Below are positions 1 through 6,192 of a DNA stretch of 9,883 nucleotides, piece by piece (positions within the stretch are counted from its first letter, which is position 1; every line of letters begins with the position of its first letter). The stretch comes from Alphaproteobacteria bacterium. Lineage in GTDB: Bacteria; Pseudomonadota; Alphaproteobacteria; Rhizobiales; Aestuariivirgaceae. The notes below the pieces were generated by a model. That model saw only the letters and a list, made by a program, of their open reading frames with translations, was not told where the DNA came from and did not search any database. The DNA lies in NCBI GenBank assembly GCA_026400595.1, contig JAPLOT010000253.1, forward strand, positions 1 to 9,883, read 5' to 3'. Both the position numbers and the translations under genes were made by a program.

Positions 1-1
1 C

Positions 2-733
2 TCGCCCGAAGCCCGCAAAGCCGTCGGCCGCCTCACCAGGCGACATGGCAATGCCGACCCGGACAGCGCCGATGTCGTGGTGGCCCTTGGCGGTGACGGG
101 CACATGCTGCAGATCCTGCACCGCTTCGTGTCGACCGGCACACCGATCTACGGCATGAACCGCGGAACGATCGGCTTCCTGATGAATGACTTCCAGGACA
201 ACCATCTCCCGGAGCGGCTGCAGGCAGCCGAGATGACCACCATCCATCCCCTTCGCATGTTGGCGCGGGACGAGGCAGGAAAAACCCACAAGGCCATCGC
301 ATTCAACGAAGTCTCGATGCTCCGCCAGCGGCACCAGGCCGCCAAGCTCGGCATTGCCGTCGATGGCAAGCCGCGCATGGACGAACTCATCTGCGACGGC
401 CTGCTGGTGGCCACACCGGCCGGCAGCACGGCCTACAATCTCTCCGCCCATGGGCCGATCCTGCCGATCAATTCGCAGCTCCTCGCGCTGACGCCGATCA
501 GCGCCTTCCGGCCGCGCGGCTGGCGCGGCGCCATCCTGCCGCATCAGGCGAAGGTCACCATCACGATCCACGAGGCCGAAAAGCGTCCGGTCGCCGCGGT
601 GGCCGACCACGTCGAGGTGCGCCACGTGCGCGAAGTCGAGATCGCCGAGGACCGCAAGCGCTCCGCCAAGATCCTCTTCGACCCCGGCCACAGCCTGGCC
701 GAACGGGTGCTGCGCGAGCAGTTCCGCTTCTGA
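2..733 (+). CDS. nadK: NAD kinase (ATP-dependent NAD phosphorylation), 5' end cut by window edge
   Basis: NadK phosphorylates NAD to NADP in the cytoplasm and is usually essential. The frame is open from base 2, so the gene starts left of the window; 243 residues are visible, and family members in this group are about 250-260, so only a short N-terminal piece is missing. The GTG at 77 lies within the domain and is not the start. Diagnostic motifs seen in order are the GGDG nucleotide-binding motif (codons 89-100), the NRGTIGFL segment starting at 158, and the CDG...TPAGSTAYNLSAHGP segment at about 390-450, which corresponds to the conserved DG-x-STPTGSTAY block of NAD kinases. The C-terminal beta-rich part ends normally at TGA. 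The last base of the stop codon is also the first base of an ATG for the next gene, so the two are probably cotranscribed. Identification is secure from the motifs; nothing looks broken. Confidence 0.95.
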   Translation, partial: SPEARKAVGRLTRRHGNADPDSADVVVALGGDGHMLQILHRFVSTGTPIYGMNRGTIGFLMNDFQDNHLPERLQAAEMTTIHPLRMLARDEAGKTHKAIAFNEVSMLRQRHQAAKLGIAVDGKPRMDELICDGLLVATPAGSTAYNLSAHGPILPINSQLLALTPISAFRPRGWRGAILPHQAKVTITIHEAEKRPVAAVADHVEVRHVREVEIAEDRKRSAKILFDPGHSLAERVLREQFRF

Positions 734-1860
734 TGCCTGTGCCCGGACCTGGCATCGGTAAGACGGACCGCTTCGATACGACCGGCTGCATGGCCGTGAT
801 GCAGGCGGTGGTGACCACCGGCAATGGAGGTTTTGAAAAGCTTGTCTATCGGGAGGTCCCGGTCCCTGTCGCCGGACCTGGTGAAGTGCTGGTTCAAGTG
901 CTGGCAGCCGGCGTGAACAATACGGACGTGAACACCAGGCTTGGCTGGTATTCCGCTGAAGTCAGCGCTGATGCCGGTGTCGTTCCTGGGCCTGAAACGG
1001 GTGATCGGCCGACCAAAGGCTGGAACGCAGCAACGCCATTCCCATTCATCCAGGGTACCGACTGCTGCGGGCAGGTCGTTGCCGCCGGTGACGCAGTCGG
1101 GTCCCATCTCATCGGCAGGCGAGCCCTGATTCGGGCCTGCATGAGACTTCAGGGCTTCGCCTCACATGAGAGCGTCTGGATGGGCTCGGATTTTGATGGC
1201 GCTTTTGCACAATACGTGAAAGTGCCTGCAAGCGAGGTCTTTCCCGTGAACTGCGCATGGACGGACAACGAGCTTGCCACAATCCCCTGTTCCTATGCGA
1301 CGGCAGAGAACATGCTGCATCGTGCAGACCTGAAGGCAGGCGAGGACGTGCTGATAACCGGCGCGTCCGGCGGGGTGGGATCTGCTGCCATCCAGCTGGC
1401 CCAACGGCGTGGGGCACACATCACAGCCATCACCTCCGCAGACAAGATTGAAGCCATCCGGCAGCTCGGCTGCGACCGGGTTCTGGAAAGAGGCTCCGAT
1501 CTTCGGACCGCGCTCGGGGACAATACGTTCGATCTGGTGGTTGACAATGTGGCGGGCGACGGTTTCGGACGTCTGATCAAATCGCTGAAGCGTGGAGGCC
1601 GGTATGTTTCATCAGGAGCGATCGGCGGTCCAATGGTCGAGTTCGACATGCGCGATTTCTATCTGAAGGACATAACGCTGATTGGCTGCACGGCGTGGGA
1701 TGAACCCGTCTTTTCCAATCTCATCGGCTACATCGAGCAAGGACAGATCAGGCCACTGCTCGCCAAGGCCTTCGCTCTGAAGGACATTGCGCTGGCCCAG
1801 CAGGAGTTCATGGAGAAGCGGCACATCGGCAATTTCGTGCTCGTGCCGCCGGGCGGCTAG
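733..1860 (+). CDS. Zinc-independent MDR-family oxidoreductase (quinone reductase/alcohol dehydrogenase-like)
   Basis: This is a medium-chain dehydrogenase/reductase with an N-terminal GroES-like half and a C-terminal Rossmann half. The nucleotide-binding motif GASGGVGSAAIQLAQ is plain and has the form typical of NADPH-using quinone oxidoreductase-like members. The AdhP-type CxxCxxC structural zinc loop is absent. The segment EVLVQVLAAGVNNTDVNTR fits the substrate-pocket part of zinc-less members. The substrate cannot be told from sequence. The ATG at 733 overlaps the nadK stop (TGATG), which favours coupling, but no good Shine-Dalgarno is visible. The first 19 residues are unlike the family, which usually begins near MQAVVTTGNGG, so the ATGs at 790 or 799 are serious alternatives. 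Early codons look less GC3-rich than nadK: I counted 13 of 24 GC3 from 829 against 19 of 24 in nadK from 14. The gene ends at 1858-1860 inside a CTAG that also holds the stop of the opposing gene. Confidence 0.85.
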   Translation: MPVPGPGIGKTDRFDTTGCMAVMQAVVTTGNGGFEKLVYREVPVPVAGPGEVLVQVLAAGVNNTDVNTRLGWYSAEVSADAGVVPGPETGDRPTKGWNAATPFPFIQGTDCCGQVVAAGDAVGSHLIGRRALIRACMRLQGFASHESVWMGSDFDGAFAQYVKVPASEVFPVNCAWTDNELATIPCSYATAENMLHRADLKAGEDVLITGASGGVGSAAIQLAQRRGAHITAITSADKIEAIRQLGCDRVLERGSDLRTALGDNTFDLVVDNVAGDGFGRLIKSLKRGGRYVSSGAIGGPMVEFDMRDFYLKDITLIGCTAWDEPVFSNLIGYIEQGQIRPLLAKAFALKDIALAQQEFMEKRHIGNFVLVPPGG

Positions 1861-3023
1861 GCGGCCCGCACGAGGTCCGCCTTGAGCCGCTTCGCGATCA
1901 CGCGGGCGCGATCGGCGGCAAAGCGGCCGACATATTCGAGGTGCCGGGTGCGTTCCTTCAGCGGCATGGACTCGTAGCGCGTCATCAGCGCCTCGATGAC
2001 CCTCCGGCCGAAGTCCTCCGCATTGAGCGTCACGCCCTCCTCCGCTTCTTCGGCAGACACGTCGCAGGCTGCCTGCAGTATCCAGTAGCAGCTCTGCGGC
2101 AGGCCTGACTTGGCATGCAGTCCGCGAAAGCCAGTCAAACCCTTGCCGCGCATCAGGCTGCGGGCCCGCTGCAGCGGCACATCCGCCAGATGTGCCAGGG
2201 CACGTTCGACCACATGCATCTCGCCCAGGCAGGCGGCACGCACGATGATGGATGTCGTGAGCATGGACTTGCTCACCAGGAAGGCGACCAGTTTTGCCAG
2301 TTCGGGATCTGCGGCCTCGATCAGGATGCGCAGCACCGCATTCTCTTCGGCGTCGTGGACGAGTTCGACGGCGTCATTGGCCGGAAGCCAGCCGCGTTCC
2401 GCCATCAGCTGATGCATCCGGTTGGAGGCGCGCTTGGCCTGCATGATGCGGATGTCGAGCGGCAGGTCCGGGCAAGCGAGCAGCTTCTCGGTCATGTCGC
2501 CAGCATGGCCGAAGCGCGCGTAGAGCGCGTGATACTGCTGATCGTCCAACTGGATCTCGGGATTGTCGAAGAGCAGCAGGCAGACGTTGAGCGGCAGCGA
2601 CTTCACGGCATAGGCGACCGCCTCGTCACTGACGTCCGCGCGCATGATGACGGTCGACTGGCGGGCCGCGTCACCCACGCGCAACACGGCCAGCATGTGC
2701 CAGTGATTGAGCGCCGGCGTTGCTGCAAGGAACGGCAATGCGATCTCGTCGTCGTCAGAAACGATGGAGAACAGGATGTCGGCATGAAGCTCGGGCGCAT
2801 CGGCCAGCGCCGTGGCAAGGCATCGGCGGACGTCCGACACGGGGTCCACGGCCAGCTTCAGCACGACGGGTACCACCTGGTCGTGTTCGGCCTTGGCGAC
2901 ACCGTCACGTGCAAGGAAGGCGGCAAGCTGCCGCGCCAGAACCAGGCGCTGGGCAACCGGGCCATTTTCGATCACGTCATCGAAGATGCTGGTATCGAGT
3001 CCAAAACCGGGTTCGTCTTTCAA
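1857..3023 (-). CDS. DUF2336 domain-containing protein
   Basis: I recognise the overall sequence as the DUF2336 family (Pfam PF10098), found mainly in Alphaproteobacteria and without a settled function. The 388-residue product is alpha-helical in character with HEAT-like helical pairs; examples are residues around VSDVRRCLATALADAPELHADILFS, and a second helix-rich half. No signal peptide or membrane segment is visible, so it is probably cytoplasmic and perhaps a protein-interaction scaffold (inference). The start is TTG at 3021-3023, preceded by AAGGTGG about ten bases upstream; I found no in-frame ATG or GTG nearby that would serve better, and the two CAT triplets at 3044-3049 are out of frame. 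It lies 44 bases after the MFS transporter on the same strand, so it is probably the last gene of that operon. Its stop codon shares four bases with the stop of the convergent oxidoreductase. Confidence 0.85.
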   Translation of the reverse strand: MKDEPGFGLDTSIFDDVIENGPVAQRLVLARQLAAFLARDGVAKAEHDQVVPVVLKLAVDPVSDVRRCLATALADAPELHADILFSIVSDDDEIALPFLAATPALNHWHMLAVLRVGDAARQSTVIMRADVSDEAVAYAVKSLPLNVCLLLFDNPEIQLDDQQYHALYARFGHAGDMTEKLLACPDLPLDIRIMQAKRASNRMHQLMAERGWLPANDAVELVHDAEENAVLRILIEAADPELAKLVAFLVSKSMLTTSIIVRAACLGEMHVVERALAHLADVPLQRARSLMRGKGLTGFRGLHAKSGLPQSCYWILQAACDVSAEEAEEGVTLNAEDFGRRVIEALMTRYESMPLKERTRHLEYVGRFAADRARVIAKRLKADLVRAA

Positions 3024-3067
3024 GGCAATCGTCCCACCTTCGGCATCATGAAAGGGAACCGTGCCAC

Positions 3068-4198
3068 TCAGCGTTTCAACCGTCGCCAGAAGGCGAAGCC
3101 GGCAAGTGCGGCATAGACAAGGGCATTGAAGGCCAGGAAGCCGCCCCCGCCCATCGACTGCATGAACTGACCCACGGTCAGAGGTCCGAGAATCGAGCCC
3201 AGCCCATAGAGCAGCACCAGCTTTGCCGAGGCGCCCAGGACCTGCTCCTTCACCAGATGGTCATTGGCATGAGCGATCACCAGCGAATAGAGCGGCAGCG
3301 ACAGCGTACCGAAGACCGTGACCATGCCGATGAAGAGCATGGGCGTGAAGCCGTCGGTCAGCATGGTCAGAGCCGCGATGACGGCGCTGACGGCACTCAG
3401 CAACATGATCACGGTGCGGCGGTCGAACCGGTCCGAGATCCATCCGATCGGATACTGCGAGAAGATCACCCCGATGGGAGGCAATGCCATCATGATCGAG
3501 ACATAGACAAGCGCCAGGCCCTGCGTGAGCCCGAAGACGGCGCCCATGGCGAAGAAACCGCTCTGCGCCAGCCCGCAGGCGAAGGCGCCAACGACGGCGA
3601 GGGGCGATGCCCGCCAGACCTCCTCGATGCTCACTGGCCGCGCTCCCTCAATGCTGGGCGCCTCGGCGGGCAACAGGATCAGCGGCACCAGCGACAGCGA
3701 CAGCAATGCCGATACAATGATGAAGCGCGCGAAGCCCGACGTATCCGTCACGTTGAGCAGCAGTTGGCCCGCCCCAAGCGCGCCGTAGGTGACGATCATG
3801 TACATGGACAACATCTGGCCGCGGTTGCGGTTCGACGAAGCGCCATTGAGCCAGCTTTCGCAGACGATGAAGAGGCCAGACGTGCACAGTCCCGAGACAA
3901 AGCGCATGGCCAGCCAGAACGGCGCATTGACCCATAGCGGCATGAGCAACACTGCCGTCGAAACGATGGAGGCGAGTCCGGCAAAGGCGCGGACATGCCC
4001 CACGCTCCGCACCAGGCGGGGCGTGATGAAGGAACTGACCAGCAGACCGGCCGCATAACCCGACATCACAAGACCGGTCACGTCAGGTCCGAAGTCGGAG
4101 GACTGCGCGATCACCGCAACCAGCGAGCCGTGCAGGCCATGGCCGATGCAGAGCAGACCGACACAGACGAGGAGAATCCAGATGGAGTAATGCGCCAT
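3068..4198 (-). CDS. MFS transporter, YcaD-like
   Basis: This 376-residue, very hydrophobic protein has the layout of a 12-helix major facilitator superfamily permease: about six hydrophobic helices, a central loop near EAPSIEGARPVSIEEVWR, then about six more. Features that suggest the YcaD-type branch are GLHGSL at residues 21-26 in helix 1 and ESWLN at 114-118 near helix 4. The segment GWISDRFDRR after the central loop is the classic MFS loop 2/8 motif. It sits in the inner membrane; the substrate is unknown and efflux or uptake cannot be distinguished. The start ATG (4196-4198) has a clear AAGGTG Shine-Dalgarno about five to six bases upstream. It follows the receiver gene after 53 bases and precedes the DUF2336 gene by 44 bases, consistent with one transcript. 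Confidence 0.88.
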   Translation of the reverse strand: MAHYSIWILLVCVGLLCIGHGLHGSLVAVIAQSSDFGPDVTGLVMSGYAAGLLVSSFITPRLVRSVGHVRAFAGLASIVSTAVLLMPLWVNAPFWLAMRFVSGLCTSGLFIVCESWLNGASSNRNRGQMLSMYMIVTYGALGAGQLLLNVTDTSGFARFIIVSALLSLSLVPLILLPAEAPSIEGARPVSIEEVWRASPLAVVGAFACGLAQSGFFAMGAVFGLTQGLALVYVSIMMALPPIGVIFSQYPIGWISDRFDRRTVIMLLSAVSAVIAALTMLTDGFTPMLFIGMVTVFGTLSLPLYSLVIAHANDHLVKEQVLGASAKLVLLYGLGSILGPLTVGQFMQSMGGGGFLAFNALVYAALAGFAFWRRLKR

Positions 4199-4209
4199 TC
4201 TTCACCTTT

Positions 4210-4245
4210 GCGCCAGATTCGGGGGCAAGGCCAAGTGCCTGGCGC
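4210..4245 (-). repeat. Intercistronic inverted repeat just upstream of the MFS Shine-Dalgarno
   Basis: A perfect 7-base inverted repeat, GCGCCAG at 4210-4216 and CTGGCGC at 4239-4245, fills most of the 53-base gap between the receiver and MFS genes. A second short pair (GGCA 4224-4227 with TGCC 4236-4239) could form inside it, competing for one base. There is no T-run, so it is not an obvious intrinsic terminator. Its place right before the AAGGTG ribosome-binding site suggests an mRNA stability or translation element, but that is inference. Confidence 0.4.
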
Positions 4246-4251
4246 GCGAAG

Positions 4252-4620
4252 TCAGGCGATGATTCCGGCCTGGCGCAGCTTGAATTCGAGGATATCGCGA
4301 TCGAGAGGTGTCATCAGTACATCTGCGGCACCTTCGATGATCGACTGGCCGATGACATCGGTGTCCGGCGTCTCGGCATAGAGGAACACCACAGGTGGGC
4401 GCCCCTTCCCGCTGCGCTTGAGGCGCTTCATGAGTTCATGAGGCTGCACCCCGGGAGCGGCCGCGGCGACCATGACGACTTCGGGAGCATTGTCATTGCA
4501 GAACTTCAGGGCTTCATCAGCGGCAGAAGCCCGGGCGGTGTCGATCCCAAGCGCATCGAGCATGGCCAGGAGATTGCGCTGCGACGCTCCGTCTTGATCA
4601 ATCAGCAGACATCTTGTCAT
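4252..4620 (-). CDS. Degenerate single-domain response-regulator receiver (CheY-like) lacking phosphorylation residues
   Basis: The 122-residue product has the order and length of a stand-alone receiver domain: beta-1 with acidic residues (RCLLIDQDG, D8 and D10), helices, a beta-3 segment APEVVMVAAAAPGV, beta-4 PPVVFLYAE, and beta-5 ADVLMTPLDRDIL. Aligned by eye with CheY/DivK-type receivers, the phospho-acceptor Asp at the end of beta-3 is Ala52, the switch Ser/Thr after beta-4 is Tyr81, and the conserved Lys before Pro is Thr104. It is therefore predicted not to be phosphorylated by the usual route, and probably works as a protein-binding module (inference). I chose ATG 4618-4620, which has GGAAGG about ten bases upstream. 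The frame stays open to a GTG at 4776, but that extension is Gly-rich, lacks receiver features and crosses promoter motifs. The ATG at 4642-4644 is a second choice. It is probably the first gene of an operon with the MFS and DUF2336 genes. Confidence 0.8.
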   Translation of the reverse strand: MTRCLLIDQDGASQRNLLAMLDALGIDTARASAADEALKFCNDNAPEVVMVAAAAPGVQPHELMKRLKRSGKGRPPVVFLYAETPDTDVIGQSIIEGAADVLMTPLDRDILEFKLRQAGIIA

Positions 4621-4694
4621 GTCTACAAATCCTTCCAGCTTCATCGGATCGCCATCCCCGCCGTACCCGTATCCGACTCCTGCGCCCCCCATGG

Positions 4695-4709
4695 TTAACG
4701 AGGTATTAA
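4695..4709 (-). promoter_or_regulatory. Putative CtrA-binding box (TTAA-N7-TTAA) upstream of the receiver gene
   Basis: TTAA at 4695-4698 and TTAA at 4706-4709 are separated by exactly seven bases. Read on the minus strand, towards the receiver gene, the second half continues as TTAAC, so the site matches the full TTAA-N7-TTAAC consensus known for CtrA in Caulobacter and rhizobia. It lies about 75 bases before the ATG at 4620, a usual distance for a promoter-overlapping site. Binding itself is inferred. Confidence 0.65.
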
Positions 4710-4714
4710 TGGCG

Positions 4715-4791
4715 TTATCCACAGCTTTTCCACAAGGCTTAATATCCTGTTTTAAATAAGTTATCTGACTATCCACCGGCCTTTATCAACA
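4715..4791. promoter_or_regulatory. DnaA-box-like cluster with AT-rich patch
   Basis: TTATCCACA at 4715-4723 is a perfect consensus DnaA box. TTTTCCACA at 4726-4734 and TTATCAACA at 4783-4791 each differ from it by one base, and all three are in the same orientation. Between them lies a strongly AT-rich run at about 4739-4765, which stands out in this GC-rich window. The cluster starts six bases from the CtrA-type box. It could be a DnaA-responsive promoter or an origin-like element; no hallmark origin neighbour such as hemE or dnaA is in the window, so origin identity is unproven. Confidence 0.5.
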
Positions 4792-4823
4792 ATGGCGGAA
4801 TTGCGGCGTTCCGGCCCTGTTCA

Positions 4824-4847
4824 CGACTCGCCACGCGACTCACCACG
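4824..4847. repeat. Tandem 12-bp direct repeat, each copy with a GANTC site
   Basis: CGACTCGCCACG at 4824-4835 is followed directly by CGACTCACCACG at 4836-4847, a match at 11 of 12 bases. Each copy contains GACTC, a GANTC site of the type methylated by CcrM in Alphaproteobacteria; a third GACTC lies at 4675-4679. It sits in the gap between the flavin reductase stop and the receiver promoter motifs. The role is unknown. Apart from this and the CtrA/DnaA motifs, I see only a weak 5-base inverted repeat (4796-4800 with 4809-4813) in the 269-base gap. Confidence 0.45.
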
Positions 4848-4889
4848 GAGTGACGCTAAACCCAGAATTGCAACTGGTGATCGCCGCTC

Positions 4890-5486
4890 CTATGCCGGGC
4901 GGCGCATGCGCCAGGCCTCTGTCACGGTGGCGTATTCGCTGTAGCCCAGCCTGGCGATCGGACGCATGGCGGCCGTATTGACGCGGCCGTCCTCGATGTA
5001 GCGGTCATCGATATGGATGCCGATCACACGTCCAATCACCATGTGGTCGTTCTCGCGCCCCTCGTCATCCGGCAGCGCCACGACCTTGAACACGCGGCAT
5101 TCGAGACAGGCCGGGCTTTCACCCACCCGCGGTGCCTTGATCAGACGGCACGGCGCCTTGGTCAATCGTGCCAGTTCGAACTCGTCGACATGCGCTGCGA
5201 CATGGGCCGAGGTGGCATTCATTGCCTCTCGCAGATCATAGGTGGCGAGGTTGACCGCAAACTCGCCGGTCGCCTCGATGTTTCGCAACGTATCTTTCGG
5301 TGGACCAATGCCGAAGGCCACGTAGTGCGGCGCCTGCGCCATGGCGTTGAAGTAACTGAATGGCGCCAGATTGGGAATGCCATCTGCCGAAAGGCTCGAG
5401 ATCCAGCCGATGGGACGCGGTGCCACAAGCGCCTTGAACGGATCCTGCGGCAGACCGTGATCGTTCGCCACCGCGTCATAGAACAT
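4890..5486 (-). CDS. Flavin reductase-like domain protein (FMN-binding split barrel)
   Basis: The 198-residue product matches the flavin reductase-like family (PF01613, DIM6/NTAB-type). The early segment APRPIGWISSLSADGIPN followed by LAPFSYFN (residues 22-47) is the signature of this fold, and the CLECRVFKVV and GRVIGIHIDD segments fit its later strands. Such proteins bind FMN and either reduce flavin with NAD(P)H or serve as reductase partners of oxygenases; the partner here is unknown. The start ATG at 5484-5486 gives a normal family length and has GGAG about eight bases upstream. The frame stays open further up to 5777, but that part only mirrors the HAD gene in another frame. It overlaps the end of the HAD gene by 11 bases, so translation is probably coupled. 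It is the last gene of the nitroreductase-HAD-flavin reductase operon. Confidence 0.88.
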   Translation of the reverse strand: MFYDAVANDHGLPQDPFKALVAPRPIGWISSLSADGIPNLAPFSYFNAMAQAPHYVAFGIGPPKDTLRNIEATGEFAVNLATYDLREAMNATSAHVAAHVDEFELARLTKAPCRLIKAPRVGESPACLECRVFKVVALPDDEGRENDHMVIGRVIGIHIDDRYIEDGRVNTAAMRPIARLGYSEYATVTEAWRMRRPA

Positions 5487-6192
5487 GTTGCAGGCTCCGC
5501 AACAGGGCCGGCAGGTCGGCAATGCTGTCGATGGTATGGTCGGCCAGATGGGCGATGTCGCCATGGGCTGCATTGCCGGACAAGACCGCAATGGCCAGTC
5601 CCGCATCGCCGTTGCGCGCCTCTTCCATGTCATGCGGATTGTCGCCCACCATGGCGATCGCGGATGTGGGCAATCCCGTGATTTCGGCAAAGCGCCGGAC
5701 CATCTGGCCCGATGGCTTGGCCACCGGCACCGTATCGGCGCCGATGATGTCATCGAAGTGATGCAGCACGCCGGCATGGCTCATGTGGCTGCGCGCAGAG
5801 ACGTGGCTGTCGTTGGTGCCCACTCCCAAGCGCATGCCCATGGATCGGAGTTCGGCAAGCAGCGGATCGAGCGGCAACAACGGATGCAGCGCGGCCGTCA
5901 CCATATGCGTATAGTCATTGTCGAGCATACGGGTCTTTTCGGCGATGCCGGCGGCGTCGAGTTCCGGCCACCACGCCTGCGCCAACTGCCGCGTGGTTCC
6001 GGCCGCGATGATCGAATTGGCGCGAAACGATCCCGTCGCAGGGTCATAGCCCACCTTTTCCATCATGACCGTGGCGCCCTGCTCGTCGACATCGAAAATG
6101 TCTGCCAGAATATGCCGGTAGATCGGCACCCAGGTGCGGTTCACGTCGATGAGCGTGCCGTCCTTGTCGAACAGTAGGCCCCGGATGCGCAT
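5476..6192 (-). CDS. HAD-superfamily hydrolase (phosphoglycolate phosphatase-like)
   Basis: This 238-residue phosphatase carries all four HAD motifs: motif I FDKDGTLID with nucleophile D9 and acid/base D11, motif II in GVGTNDSH, motif III Lys in PVAKPSGQM, and motif IV GDNPHDMEEAR. A helical cap of the C1 type lies between motifs I and II, as in phosphoglycolate phosphatase and related small-molecule phosphatases. It should be cytoplasmic and Mg-dependent. The natural substrate is not evident; the two neighbours are flavin enzymes, so FMN or another phosphate ester is possible, but that is context only. I chose ATG 6190-6192, which overlaps the nitroreductase stop by one base (TGATG). The frame also offers a TTG at 6202-6204, four codons earlier. 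The stop lies inside the flavin reductase gene. Confidence 0.9.
   Translation of the reverse strand: MRIRGLLFDKDGTLIDVNRTWVPIYRHILADIFDVDEQGATVMMEKVGYDPATGSFRANSIIAAGTTRQLAQAWWPELDAAGIAEKTRMLDNDYTHMVTAALHPLLPLDPLLAELRSMGMRLGVGTNDSHVSARSHMSHAGVLHHFDDIIGADTVPVAKPSGQMVRRFAEITGLPTSAIAMVGDNPHDMEEARNGDAGLAIAVLSGNAAHGDIAHLADHTIDSIADLPALLRSLQHVL

Noticed and set aside
544..1107. Minus-strand open frame (187 codons) opposite nadK and the oxidoreductase
   Set aside because: It crosses the junction of two genes with strong family motifs and has no coherent protein character.
2115..3116. Long plus-strand open frame (333 codons) opposite the DUF2336 gene
   Set aside because: Its composition is rich in Arg, His and Gln with no recognisable motif, it mirrors a clear DUF2336 gene, and high GC makes long antisense frames common.
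2720..3937. Plus-strand open frame of 405 codons across the DUF2336 and MFS genes
   Set aside because: It spans two well-supported minus-strand genes and their gap, has a low-complexity Arg/Gln/His/Asp composition, and shows no domain.
4739..4755. A third TTAA pair (4739-4742 and 4752-4755) as another CtrA box
   Set aside because: The spacer is nine bases, not seven, so it does not fit the consensus; it is kept only as part of the AT-rich patch.
4621..4776. N-terminal extension of the receiver frame to GTG 4776
   Set aside because: It is Gly-rich, adds nothing receiver-like, overlaps the CtrA and DnaA motifs, and the ATG at 4618-4620 gives the exact receiver length.
4796..4813. Inverted repeat CGGAA-N8-TTCCG as a terminator of the flavin reductase operon
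   Set aside because: The stem is only five pairs and there is no T-run on the minus strand.
5487..5777. N-terminal extension of the flavin reductase frame up to 5777
   Set aside because: The extension reads as Arg/Pro/Trp-rich shadow of the HAD gene; the family start and a GGAG site fit the ATG at 5484-5486.
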